Positions 1 through 5,823 of a stretch of DNA of 20,314 bases are shown here, in pieces. Location of the stretch: positions 1 to 20,314 of the IMG/VR virus record IMGVR_UViG_3300048927_000086; one strand, 5' to 3'. A program made the translations under genes and the position numbers. This DNA comes from a virus. Within the stretch, counting starts at the first letter, position 1; each line of letters opens with the position of its first letter. The notes beneath the pieces were generated by a model. The model had not been told where the DNA came from, did no database searches, and was given only the letters and a program-made list of their open reading frames with translations.

Positions 1-134
1 AGTGGTTCCCGGTCACGTCGCTGATGACCACTCCGCAGCTTTCGCAGTACCTGGAATCAGTCCAGCGCCATTACCAGCGGCTTGGCGTGTGGTTGGAGTT
101 CCCCGAGCCGCAGAACAAGCAGAGGGCAGCGTAA
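1..134 (+). CDS. Partial phage protein, C-terminal end only
   Basis: The reading frame is open from the left edge to a TAA at 132-134 and encodes the last 43 residues of a protein whose start lies outside the window. The visible part contains MTTPQLSQYLESVQRHYQRL, which looks like an amphipathic helix, followed by a short polar tail. The next gene starts inside its stop codon (TAATG), so the two are translationally coupled. Position just upstream of YbcO-type and RusA genes, together with this kind of C-terminal helix, would fit a NinB/Orf-like recombination mediator. That is only a guess from context, because the diagnostic part of the protein is missing. Confidence 0.55.
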   Translation, partial: WFPVTSLMTTPQLSQYLESVQRHYQRLGVWLEFPEPQNKQRAA

Positions 135-475
135 TGGACGATGGATTCATTAACGGCTACGTGGCCGCGATCAACAGCATGTGGGGTGGCATGCGGGAAG
201 GGATCGAGCGCGCTGAAGCTCGAGAGAGGGAAATGGCTGTTGAGTACGAGCGCAGCCTAGGCCCCAATCGTCAGCCGCCATGGTCGCTCGCTCCGGATTG
301 GGCGAACTGGGTTGCCATGGACTGCATCGGATCGTGGTGGTGGTCTTTCGATGAGCCCCGCTGGGATTGGTACTTCGGTGACTACCGATTTGACAGCCGA
401 AGAGAGCGAGCGGGCGTCGCCAACTCTTGGGATCGCAGCACTGTGAAGAACTCTATCCAGCGGAGGCCGAAATGA
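134..475 (+). CDS. Hypothetical phage protein, tryptophan-rich
   Basis: 113 residues. The ATG at 134 is chosen over the upstream GTG at position 2 because it overlaps the stop of the preceding gene (TAATG), the rule in this operon. I do not recognise a family. The N-terminal third is a charged helix (around residues 15-40), and the middle has a dense aromatic patch (SWWWSFDEPRWDWYFGDYRF, about residues 64-83). There is no signal peptide or membrane segment. The 3' end carries the GGAGG ribosome binding site and ATG of the next gene (ATGA overlap). It is probably an accessory delayed-early protein. No function can be assigned. Confidence 0.6.
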   Translation: MDDGFINGYVAAINSMWGGMREGIERAEAREREMAVEYERSLGPNRQPPWSLAPDWANWVAMDCIGSWWWSFDEPRWDWYFGDYRFDSRRERAGVANSWDRSTVKNSIQRRPK

Positions 476-798
476 ACCTCGAACAGATCGACACCAGCAA
501 TACGGCGGGGAAGCGGCGCGTCATGGAGTTGGCGGAGCAGGGCAGGAGGGTTGCTGCCGCTCGCCGTGGCGGGCAGAAGATTTTCGGCTATGTCAGTAGT
601 CCCAACTGGAATTGGGAGGTATGCGACTTCGCCATCATCGCCGAGCCGGTTGGGCCGGAGGAGGTGTGGGCAGTAGTTAATGGCAGGCGCGGACTCGTTG
701 ACGCCTACGTATCCGAGCAGGAAGCAGGCGCAGCTGTGAATCGCGGACAGGAAAAGGTGAAGTACATCCGCGCCGACCTCGCCGGGGAGGGGAAGTGA
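472..798 (+). CDS. Hypothetical phage protein
   Basis: 108 residues starting at ATG 472. A GGAGG at 462-466 lies five bases upstream, and the ATG overlaps the preceding stop (ATGA). An earlier in-frame ATG at 427 is possible but lies well inside the preceding gene and has no better ribosome site. The protein begins with a basic helix (KRRVMELAEQGRRVAAARRG) and continues with a mixed alpha/beta region that has aromatic residues. No membrane segment or recognisable catalytic motif is seen. It sits in the string of small coupled genes before the late switch. Function unknown. Confidence 0.65.
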   Translation: MNLEQIDTSNTAGKRRVMELAEQGRRVAAARRGGQKIFGYVSSPNWNWEVCDFAIIAEPVGPEEVWAVVNGRRGLVDAYVSEQEAGAAVNRGQEKVKYIRADLAGEGK

Positions 799-1019
799 TG
801 GATGCTCTCCTAATCGGATACCTGGCGCTGTGCATCGTCCATATCGCCGTAGACGCGGCATGTTGCGTGATCGCGCGTTCGCCTTTCCGGCCCATGGTGA
901 TGGTTTTCACCGCACCTCTGTGGCCTGTCATGTGGCCTGCCGTGACCGTAATGGCGGCTCTGATGTTGAAGGGCATGAAGGACGCGGGCCTTGTGCCTGA
1001 AACCAAAGGGGTGAAGTGA
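798..1019 (+). CDS. Small membrane protein with two predicted transmembrane helices
   Basis: 73 residues. ATG 798 overlaps the preceding TGA, and a purine-rich GGGGAGGGGAAG lies directly upstream; a GTG at 795 is a less likely start. Residues 4-25 (LLIGYLALCIVHIAVDAACC) and about 34-57 (VMVFTAPLWPVMWPAVTVMA) are hydrophobic, with a basic RSP turn between them. The tail is short and polar. It is a likely inner-membrane protein. It lies outside the lysis cassette, so a holin role is not the first choice. An accessory or exclusion role is possible but unsupported. Confidence 0.65.
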   Translation: MDALLIGYLALCIVHIAVDAACCVIARSPFRPMVMVFTAPLWPVMWPAVTVMAALMLKGMKDAGLVPETKGVK

Positions 1020-1210
1020 TGGACTTCTCCGACTACAAGACCCGCAGCCGTCTGACTGAGGCTAGCAACGCCGGCTACAGCGCCAGGCTTGAGCGCAAGC
1101 CGATCACCTCATGCCCGTTCGATGAAGGCACGGACGAGGCCAAGGCGTTCCAGCACTACTGGGGCCGGGCGGACCAGGACGAGCATCTGCGGCGGGGGAG
1201 GGTAGCGTGA
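1019..1210 (+). CDS. Rmf-like small protein (ribosome modulation factor family)
   Basis: 63 residues, coupled to its neighbours at both ends (TGATG at the start, GTGA at the end). The spacing of RL-x2-A-x3-GY-x-A, then a CP-aromatic motif (SCPFDEG), then W-x-x-A (WGRAD) follows bacterial ribosome modulation factor, which has RLERAHQRGYQAG, CPYQT and WREA at nearly the same intervals. Rmf binds the 30S platform and drives 100S ribosome dimers in stationary phase. A phage copy might alter host ribosome availability, or the fold may have been reused. The family call rests on my own motif alignment, and the function is inferred. Confidence 0.6.
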   Translation: MDFSDYKTRSRLTEASNAGYSARLERKPITSCPFDEGTDEAKAFQHYWGRADQDEHLRRGRVA

Positions 1211-1509
1211 ACTACCGCGACCGATCCCTGCTGGACCTCGCCTACCAGCTCAACTGCACCCTCCAGATCGACGGGGTGTGCGAGGGCGGCCCGGGCGAGC
1301 CGTGCCACAGCAACCAGTCCCGCCACGGCAAGGGCGGGAGCATCAAGGCGCACGACTGCTTCTTCGCCAGCGGGTGCCGGAGCTGCCACCGCGAATTGGA
1401 CCAGGGTAAGCGCTTCACCCGCGAGGAGAAGGCCGATATCTGGCAGCGGGCACATGACCGGACGATGCTCCATCTTTGGGAGCAGGGCCTCATTAGGGTG
1501 GCCGCATGA
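1207..1509 (+). CDS. YbcO/DUF1364-type zinc-binding putative nuclease
   Basis: 100 residues starting with GTG 1207, preceded by GGGGGAGG and overlapping the previous TGA (GTGA). The sequence has the hallmarks of the DUF1364 (YbcO) family: LLDLAYQLNCTLQI at the start, then GPGEPCHSNQSRHGKGG, KAHD and a CRSCH cluster. Cysteines and histidines at 25, 33, 34, 40, 49, 57, 60 and 61 form a likely metal site of HNH/endonuclease-VII type. Members sit in the nin-like region of lambdoid phages beside RusA, as here. A role in DNA recombination or late DNA processing is expected from family and context, but the activity has not been shown here. Confidence 0.85.
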   Translation: MNYRDRSLLDLAYQLNCTLQIDGVCEGGPGEPCHSNQSRHGKGGSIKAHDCFFASGCRSCHRELDQGKRFTREEKADIWQRAHDRTMLHLWEQGLIRVAA

Positions 1510-1850
1510 GCCTCGTCATCCTTCCATGGCCCCCGTCAGTGAATCGCTACTGGCGCACCTTCCGGGGCCGGATGCTGATCTCGGCGGATGGGCGCAGCTA
1601 TCGACAGGAGGCGGTCATAGCCGCCATGCCAGGACAGCGATTCGGCGCCGCCAAGGTCCGGGTCAGCATCGATGCATGGTTGCCGGACAACCGCCGCCGT
1701 GACGTAGACAACCTGCTCAAGGCTCCGTTGGATGCCCTGTGCCACGCCGGGATCTACGACGACGACAGCCAGATTGTTGAGCTCTCCATCAGGAGGGCAG
1801 GCCTGGACAAGGCCAATCCTCGTCTGGAAATCACGCTGGAGGCCGCATGA
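1506..1850 (+). CDS. rusA: RusA-type crossover junction endodeoxyribonuclease
   Basis: 114 residues, the usual RusA size (E. coli RusA has 120). RusA is a dimeric, metal-dependent resolvase that cuts Holliday junctions. The N-terminal PWPPSVNRYWR strand is typical. The catalytic aspartates fall in RRDVDNLLK (Asp66, Asp68) and YDDDSQI (Asp87), with the same spacing as Asp70, Asp72 and Asp91 of E. coli RusA. The start overlaps the previous stop (ATGA), and the stop overlaps the next start (ATGA). It probably resolves branched replication or recombination intermediates before packaging. Confidence 0.93.
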   Translation: MSLVILPWPPSVNRYWRTFRGRMLISADGRSYRQEAVIAAMPGQRFGAAKVRVSIDAWLPDNRRRDVDNLLKAPLDALCHAGIYDDDSQIVELSIRRAGLDKANPRLEITLEAA

Positions 1851-2080
1851 GCCGCGCCGAGAAGATCCGCCAATGGCTGCAGCAGAACCCAGGGTGGCAC
1901 TTCATGGGCGATGTCTGCGCTGGCCTATCCGGAGTGGACCGTAACCAGGTGACTCGCGACGTGGACCAGATGGCACGCCGGGGGCAGATCCTGGCAGTAG
2001 GCAAGCAAGGCACCAAGCGATACCGGTTAGGGCGAGATGCCCGCAAATACATCCGACAGGGGGAACAACATGCAAGCTGA
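1847..2080 (+). CDS. Small winged-helix-like putative DNA-binding protein
   Basis: 77 residues with GGAGG four bases upstream and an ATGA overlap with rusA. The protein starts with a helix (MSRAEKIRQWLQQNPGWHFM) and continues with GLSGVDRNQVTRDVDQMARRGQI, a helix-turn-helix-like segment. It then has VGKQGTKRYRLG, resembling the wing of a winged helix. It is highly basic. These features suggest a small transcription or replication accessory factor. Its 3' end overlaps the start of the Q-like gene by 11 bases. No precise family is recognised. Confidence 0.65.
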   Translation: MSRAEKIRQWLQQNPGWHFMGDVCAGLSGVDRNQVTRDVDQMARRGQILAVGKQGTKRYRLGRDARKYIRQGEQHAS

Positions 2081-2504
2081 CACCTTCGGGGCCTATGTCC
2101 GGGCGGAGCTGGACCATTGGGGCAACGAGTTTGCCCTGCATCGAGACTGCGAGTATCTGGGTCACCAATCCAAGAACCTGCTCGCCGTACTGATTGAGCA
2201 TGAGGGCGAGATGCCTGGGCGTGTGCTGGGGTTCAAGCCTCTGGAGACCGACATCCGAGCCCAGCGGATTGAGGACATCGTCTACAGCATCGGCAAGGAC
2301 CAGCCTGTCTATGCCTGCATCCTGCGCGGCTACTACTGCGGTATGGGGCGGCGGAAGGTGGAGCGCTGGGAGACGGCCAACCTGCTACTGGCCAACATGG
2401 GCGAAAGGCCAGTCAGCCAGCGGCACTATCTGACCTTGCACGATGTGGCATTCGCTGAGGTCAAGGGCGCTATGCGAGGGATAGCGATGGCCCGAGCGGC
2501 CTAA
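2070..2504 (+). CDS. Late antiterminator Q-like protein
   Basis: 144 residues from ATG 2070, with GACAGGGGGA upstream; an ATG at 2037 has no such site. The C-terminal half (residues 66-140) reads like a sigma-region-4-type fold: IEDIVYSIGKDQPVYACIL, then YYCGMGRRKVERW and a helix-turn-helix-like VSQRHYLTLHDVAFAEVKG. This is the pattern of phage Q-type antitermination proteins. The location supports it: last gene of the rightward delayed-early string, immediately followed by a candidate promoter region and a strong terminator before the lysis genes. Q proteins load on RNA polymerase at the late promoter and let it read through such a terminator. The Q subtype is uncertain. Confidence 0.68.
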   Translation: MQADTFGAYVRAELDHWGNEFALHRDCEYLGHQSKNLLAVLIEHEGEMPGRVLGFKPLETDIRAQRIEDIVYSIGKDQPVYACILRGYYCGMGRRKVERWETANLLLANMGERPVSQRHYLTLHDVAFAEVKGAMRGIAMARAA

Positions 2505-2505
2505 T

Positions 2506-2565
2506 TTGAAGTGTTTTCAGAGCAGGCATCTTGTAGAGGTGCGCACCTCTAGCGTAACTTTTCAG
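2506..2565 (+). promoter_or_regulatory. Late control region with an 18-bp perfect palindrome
   Basis: Between the Q-like gene and the terminator lies TAGAGGTGCGCACCTCTA at 2534-2551, a perfect 18-bp palindrome. It is flanked by two copies of TTTTCAG at 2514-2520 and 2559-2565. Possible weak promoter elements are TTGAAG at 2506 and TTGTAG at 2531 paired with TAACTT at 2555 (18-base spacing, with the palindrome in the spacer). None is close to consensus. The position fits a late promoter (pR' equivalent) with an operator or a Q-binding element. The palindrome is certain. Its function is inferred. Confidence 0.5.
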
Positions 2566-2580
2566 GCACTGTGACATAGA

Positions 2581-2610
2581 AGCCTCCGGACATCCGGGGG
2601 CTTTCTTTTT
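2581..2610 (+). terminator. Rho-independent terminator before the late genes (tR'-like)
   Basis: A nine-pair stem (AGCCTCCGG with CCGGGGGCT, one U-G pair) and a four-base ACAT loop are followed by TTTCTTTTT. It lies between the Q-like gene and the first late gene, with no gene in between. This is where a Q-controlled phage places the terminator that Q-modified polymerase reads through. A second AGCCTCC at 2613-2619 could compete for the right arm of the stem. Confidence 0.8.
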
Positions 2611-2620
2611 GGAGCCTCCA

Positions 2621-2812
2621 ATGGGAGCCGCATGCGTTGTACATGGCGTTTCCGCAGCCGTGGCAAATGAGCAATGGCGCCGGGTCGCGAGATACGACGG
2701 CCTCGTTGAGGTGAAGAAGCCGGAGCGTACGAAGTGCGAAGGCTGCGGTTCCTATGAGTCGCGGCCCAGCGTTTCTGGTCCTGTCTGTGCCTATTGCCGC
2801 ACCCCAAAGTAA
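2621..2812 (+). CDS. Small zinc-ribbon protein
   Basis: 63 residues from ATG 2621, with GGAG six bases upstream; a TTG at 2609 is in frame but less likely. Four cysteines in two CxxC knuckles (Cys39, Cys42, Cys56, Cys59; CEGCG and CAYCR) form a rubredoxin or zinc-ribbon-type site at the C-terminus. The N-terminal half has a tryptophan-containing stretch, EQWRRVARYDG. It is the first gene after the late terminator. The ribosome site can be covered by a small hairpin, TTGGA with TCCAA at 2609-2621. Function unknown; nucleic-acid binding is possible. Confidence 0.6.
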   Translation: MGAACVVHGVSAAVANEQWRRVARYDGLVEVKKPERTKCEGCGSYESRPSVSGPVCAYCRTPK

Positions 2813-2891
2813 CCTTTCTTTGCCCGCTTCCCCGTCCAGATCAACCCTCGCGCATAGCTGGCAGCGGGGCGGGCGCCCATTGGAGAGTTCC

Positions 2892-3335
2892 GTGTCTGCC
2901 CTTGCCTATGCCATCTCACTGATAAAGCGGTGGGAAGGGTGCAGGCTCGAGGCATATCCGGATCCCGGCACAGGTGGAGAACCCTGGACGATTGGCTATG
3001 GCGCCACAGGTCCCGGAATCGCCAAGGGTGTGAAGTGGACGCAGGCGCAGGCAGATGAGCGCCTAGCGCAGGACGTGACCCGGTTCCTCAAAGGTGTGCA
3101 GTCAGTGGTGAAGAAGCCAGCGACTGACGCCCAGATCGGGGCAATGACCAGTCTGGCCTACAACGTGGGGGCCCGAGCTTTCGCAAACTCAACGCTACTC
3201 AGAAAATTCAACGCCGGAGATCTGGGCGGTGCGGCTGCGGAGTTTGAGCGCTGGAATCGATCTGGCGGGCGAGTAATGAAAGGCCTGACGAACAGGCGTC
3301 GTGATGAGCGAAGAGTGTTCGAGGGTGCTGAATGA
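2892..3335 (+). CDS. Endolysin, GH24 lysozyme (RrrD-like)
   Basis: 147 residues from GTG 2892, with GGAG six bases upstream. This gives the normal length for the family. An ATG at 2754 would add 46 residues that are translated out of frame through the preceding zinc-ribbon gene, so it is rejected. The catalytic triad of T4-type lysozymes is present: Glu15 in [13 protein letters not shown], Asp24 in the same block, and Thr33 in PWTIGYG. The family body ([15 protein letters not shown]) follows. It cleaves the MurNAc-GlcNAc bond in peptidoglycan. No clear signal or SAR segment is seen in the 147-residue form, so export would depend on a holin. Confidence 0.92.
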   Translation: MSALAYAISLIKRWEGCRLEAYPDPGTGGEPWTIGYGATGPGIAKGVKWTQAQADERLAQDVTRFLKGVQSVVKKPATDAQIGAMTSLAYNVGARAFANSTLLRKFNAGDLGGAAAEFERWNRSGGRVMKGLTNRRRDERRVFEGAE

Positions 3336-3718
3336 GAGCAAGAAAGCCAATCGCAGAGAGGTTCTGGCCAAAAGTTGACTCGAGCGCGGGTCCCAGCGCT
3401 TGCTGGCCGTGGACTGCCTCCTGCAAAGTCAAAGGCTATGGGCAGATAGGTGCGGGAGGGCGGCAGAGGCCGCTTCTTGCGCATAGAGTTGCATGGGAGA
3501 TCGCAAACGGCCCAATCGGCGAAGGATTGGTTGTATGCCATTCCTGCGATAACCCGAAGTGCTGCAACCCTGCGCATCTCTTCGTTGGCACACAGGCCGA
3601 GAATCTGCAGGACATGACGAGTAAGGGCCGGAGGTGCTCTGGCGAAGCGATGACGGCCGCTCTTGTGGCTTCAAACGCCAACCGCCACCTGGACGAACAG
3701 AGGGTGTTCCGCGAATGA
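3332..3718 (+). CDS. HNH endonuclease (homing-type) inside the lysis cassette
   Basis: 128 residues. ATG 3332 overlaps the endolysin stop (ATGA). The core reads [36 protein letters not shown], then TQAENLQDM. The conserved His51, Cys69-His70, Cys72, Cys77-Cys78-Asn79 and His82 are those of the HNH_3 family of free-standing phage endonucleases. An N-terminal ERFWPKV and CWPWTAS are also typical. Such genes insert between late phage genes and spread by cutting alleles that lack them. The last residues (DEQRVFRE) resemble the last residues of the endolysin ([10 protein letters not shown]). They also resemble the NAKLT-DEQV tail common in HNH proteins. It is not needed for lysis. Confidence 0.9.
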   Translation: MRARKPIAERFWPKVDSSAGPSACWPWTASCKVKGYGQIGAGGRQRPLLAHRVAWEIANGPIGEGLVVCHSCDNPKCCNPAHLFVGTQAENLQDMTSKGRRCSGEAMTAALVASNANRHLDEQRVFRE

Positions 3719-3963
3719 ACTGGCAGATCGTGGTGAACGTCGCTGTGGGCGTTCTTATGCCGCTGGTCATCTTCGCCCTCGGCTACATCGTGAGCCTGTC
3801 AAAGCGCATCACTGACCTTCGGGTGCTGGTGTCGGACGAGTTCGTCAAGAAGCCCGAAATCACCCGCATTGAGCAGACCATGGCCACGATCAGCGCGACC
3901 TGCACTGAACTGCTAAAGGCCGTGGCCGAGATCAAGGGCGAGATCCGAGGGTCTGGGCGGTGA
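3715..3963 (+). CDS. Small membrane protein with cytoplasmic or periplasmic coiled coil, lysis region
   Basis: 82 residues from ATG 3715 (ATGA overlap with the HNH gene); an upstream ATG at 3634 lies within the HNH gene and is rejected. One hydrophobic segment near the N-terminus (about residues 4-28, [20 protein letters not shown]) is followed by a polar, heptad-like region that ends in a charged tail. There is no Cys lipobox. The location between endolysin and holin candidate suggests a lysis accessory protein, such as a holin or antiholin. Single-span proteins of this shape also occur as uncharacterised phage membrane proteins. Confidence 0.7.
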   Translation: MNWQIVVNVAVGVLMPLVIFALGYIVSLSKRITDLRVLVSDEFVKKPEITRIEQTMATISATCTELLKAVAEIKGEIRGSGR

Positions 3964-4283
3964 CTGACCGCCTAACCGACCCGCTGGACCGCCTGGAGGC
4001 GAGCATCAGCGACCTGAGCGTGCTTATGAAGCCCTCGGGCAGCAACAACATGAACACCATTCGCATCGAGGGCGCCGGCTCCATCTGGAACGGCATCGCC
4101 ATCGGGATTGCGCTTGGTGCTGTCACCGTCGGCACCGTCTGGACGGCCAGCAAGATGCAGCAAATGGACATCCAAAGCCAGCAGGCAGAGGCCTATCAGA
4201 AGGCCGTCTACATGCTGGCTCCGCGCTTCGCTGAAGAAGTCGACAAAGAGCTGGACCGCCAGAAGGAGCGCGAGAGCAAATGA
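3960..4283 (+). CDS. Small membrane protein of the lysis region
   Basis: 107 residues starting with GTG 3960, overlapping the preceding TGA. The N-terminal part (residues 1-38) is a polar helix. A single hydrophobic span lies at about residues 43-64 (WNGIAIGIALGAVTVGTVWT), and a highly charged helix (EEVDKELDRQKERESK) closes the protein. It is coupled to the holin candidate by ATGA. The topology could be that of an antiholin or a class III-type holin. Nothing in the sequence decides this. Not recognised as a named family. Confidence 0.7.
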   Translation: MTDRLTDPLDRLEASISDLSVLMKPSGSNNMNTIRIEGAGSIWNGIAIGIALGAVTVGTVWTASKMQQMDIQSQQAEAYQKAVYMLAPRFAEEVDKELDRQKERESK

Positions 4284-4558
4284 GCAGCCCCACCCCGATC
4301 ATCACCAAGCCGCCGAAGGTGGCCAAGTCCAGCCTGCTGCCTCAGGGCATTGCGCCGATCAAGGACACCCTGAAGCACTGGACCACCTGGCTGTGGGGCG
4401 TGCTACTGGCCAGCCCAGATGGCCTGTATGCCGGCGCCGCTGCTCTCGGGATGCTGGCAGACGAGGCCATGCCGGGCGCGATCACCACCTTCATCCGTGT
4501 GTTCGCGGGCGTCGGCCTGATTGCCAAGTTCATCAGCCAGCGGAAGCCGCAGGGCTGA
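4280..4558 (+). CDS. Candidate holin
   Basis: 92 residues from ATG 4280. The protein has a polar N-terminus rich in Pro and Lys, then KDTLKHWTTWLWGVLLASPD, a hydrophobic segment (about residues 37-58), a short loop with acidic residues (ADEAMPG), a second hydrophobic segment (about 67-86) and a basic RKPQG tail. This is the size and two-span topology of a class II holin, similar in layout to the holins of Pseudomonas and Xanthomonas podoviruses. It directly precedes Rz. It would release the endolysin by permeabilising the inner membrane. Among the three membrane proteins here it is the best holin candidate. Confidence 0.7.
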   Translation: MSSPTPIITKPPKVAKSSLLPQGIAPIKDTLKHWTTWLWGVLLASPDGLYAGAAALGMLADEAMPGAITTFIRVFAGVGLIAKFISQRKPQG

Positions 4559-4559
4559 G

Positions 4560-5024
4560 ATGAGCATCCTCACCCGCGCATTGCTGGTGGCTGTCGCTGC
4601 CCTGGCATTGCTTGCCATCTGGCAGCGGGGAACGGTCGCTCAGGCAGAGCATGCCCAAGAGAACGCCCAGGTTGCCAAGAAGGTGGCCGAGCAGGAGCGG
4701 GACAACGCTATCGCTGTGATTGCGGTAGAGCGCCAGAGGGTCAAGCGGGCCGAGGCAGTGGCCACCCAGTATGAGCAGGAGAAGGCAGATGCTGAATCGA
4801 AAGGTGCGGCTGTCGCTGATGGCCTGCGTGCTGGCAACATCCGCCTGCAGCAGCGCTGGGCAGGCTGTGAGGCCCGAGTGTCCGACCTTGCCGCCAGCTC
4901 CGGCCCCGTTGATGACAGCGCCGACGACCGAGCAGAAGGTGCGAGCGATCTTGTTCGAGCCGCAGCAGAAGCCGACGCCCAAATCCGTGGGCTCCAAGCC
5001 TTGGTGAGGGCTGACCGTGAGTGA
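4560..5024 (+). CDS. Rz: i-spanin, Rz-like
   Basis: 154 residues from ATG 4560, one base after the holin stop. An N-terminal membrane anchor (LTRALLVAVAALALLAIW, about residues 4-21) is followed by a long charged coiled coil (residues 28-95; repeated AEQERDNA and VKRAEAVATQYEQEKAD-type segments) and a C-terminal helix. This is the architecture of Rz i-spanins, which sit in the inner membrane and span the periplasm. The embedded Rz1-type lipoprotein gene in the +1 frame supports the call strongly. Together the pair fuse inner and outer membranes at the last step of lysis. Confidence 0.88.
   Translation: MSILTRALLVAVAALALLAIWQRGTVAQAEHAQENAQVAKKVAEQERDNAIAVIAVERQRVKRAEAVATQYEQEKADAESKGAAVADGLRAGNIRLQQRWAGCEARVSDLAASSGPVDDSADDRAEGASDLVRAAAEADAQIRGLQALVRADRE
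4789..5007 (+). CDS. Rz1: o-spanin lipoprotein, Rz1-like, nested inside Rz
   Basis: 72 residues, encoded entirely within the Rz gene in another frame. The ATG at 4789 has AGGAG seven bases upstream; an ATG at 4771 has no ribosome site. The signal peptide LNRKVRLSLMACVLATSACSS ends in a cysteine at residue 20 that can be lipidated, although the residue at -3 (Thr) is not ideal. The mature part is proline-rich (CPTLPPAPAPLMTAP), as in Rz1 proteins. It would sit in the outer membrane and bind the C-terminus of Rz. The Rz/Rz1 nested layout is common in lambdoid and P22-like phages. Confidence 0.85.
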   Translation: MLNRKVRLSLMACVLATSACSSAGQAVRPECPTLPPAPAPLMTAPTTEQKVRAILFEPQQKPTPKSVGSKPW

Positions 5025-5421
5025 CATTGGGCGAGTGACCCGCTGTGTGGTGTCGGGCCACAACCGAGACCGCGTGCACTACGGGCAGATCTACAGCCCA
5101 GAGCGCCGGCAGCTGGTGACCGACTTCAACGGCGCCCTGCCTCCTGGGGTGACGATCACCAAGGCTACGTGGAACACCATGGACAACTGGACCGGCGTCA
5201 TGTCTGACCCGGTTGTGGATGGCCGCAAGGTGACGATCAACGTGCAGGCTCAGATTGACGGCGCCTGCTGCATTCGACTGGACGCTGAGCTGAGCAATGG
5301 GGAGCGCTACTGCCAATGGCACGTGCTGCGCATCCTCCCGGCTCGCTACGTCCGCAACGACAACTGGACTACCGGCCCTCAGCAGCTGGTGGCATTCCCT
5401 CCTGAGACTCCGCTTCCTTAA
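5017..5421 (+). CDS. Conserved-looking hypothetical protein before the terminase
   Basis: 134 residues starting with GTG 5017, overlapping the end of Rz by eight bases. No signal peptide or membrane segment. The sequence alternates short hydrophobic strands and turns (for example VTITKATWNTMDNW, then VMSDPVVDGRKVTINVQAQI, then CCIRLDAELSNGERY), suggesting a beta-sandwich or Ig-like fold. Similar unnamed proteins occur next to terminase genes in podoviruses of Burkholderia and related hosts, as far as I recall. It may be a minor virion or decoration protein. Not proven. Confidence 0.65.
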   Translation: MSDIGRVTRCVVSGHNRDRVHYGQIYSPERRQLVTDFNGALPPGVTITKATWNTMDNWTGVMSDPVVDGRKVTINVQAQIDGACCIRLDAELSNGERYCQWHVLRILPARYVRNDNWTTGPQQLVAFPPETPLP

Positions 5422-5424
5422 GCC

Positions 5425-5823
5425 ATGGCACGCCCGACCGTATACAAGCCTGAGTACTGCGACCTTGTCGTAGACCTAGGGAAGCAGGGTAAATCCGTGG
5501 TCCAGATGGCCTGCGCCATCGATGTCGTCCGCAGCACTCTGTATGAATGGTGCAAAGATCACCCTGAGTTTTCGGACGCCTTTACGCGAGCGAAGCAGCT
5601 GAGCCAAGACTGGTGGGAAACCCAGGCTCAGTGCGGCCTGACGGCTGACAGGTTCAATGCTCAGCTGTGGTCTCGCTCAATGGCTGCGCGCTTCCCTGAG
5701 GACTATCAGGAGCGCAAGGGCGTGGAGCTTAGCGGCCCGGGCGGGACGGACATCAAGACAACCACGCGCATTGAGCTTGTGGCGGCGGTAGCGCCGGACT
5801 CGGATGTCAACGGTACAGATTGA
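5425..5823 (+). CDS. terS: Terminase small subunit
   Basis: 132 residues. After MARPTVYKPEYCDLVVDLGK comes a helix-turn-helix (GKSVVQMACAIDVVRSTLYEW, about residues 24-45) and KDHPEFSDAFTRAK. This is the same arrangement as in the small terminase subunit of phage Sf6. The rest is helical and ends in a polar tail. The small subunit recognises the packaging site and forms a ring that stimulates the large subunit. In P22-like phages the pac site lies in this gene, but I cannot point to it here. The large-subunit gene starts 20 bases before this stop codon. Confidence 0.87.
   Translation: MARPTVYKPEYCDLVVDLGKQGKSVVQMACAIDVVRSTLYEWCKDHPEFSDAFTRAKQLSQDWWETQAQCGLTADRFNAQLWSRSMAARFPEDYQERKGVELSGPGGTDIKTTTRIELVAAVAPDSDVNGTD

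Noticed and set aside
2754-2891. Upstream ATG that would give the endolysin a hydrophobic, signal-like N-terminus
   Set aside because: The extension overlaps the zinc-ribbon gene in another frame, and the GTG at 2892 has a good ribosome site and gives normal family length.
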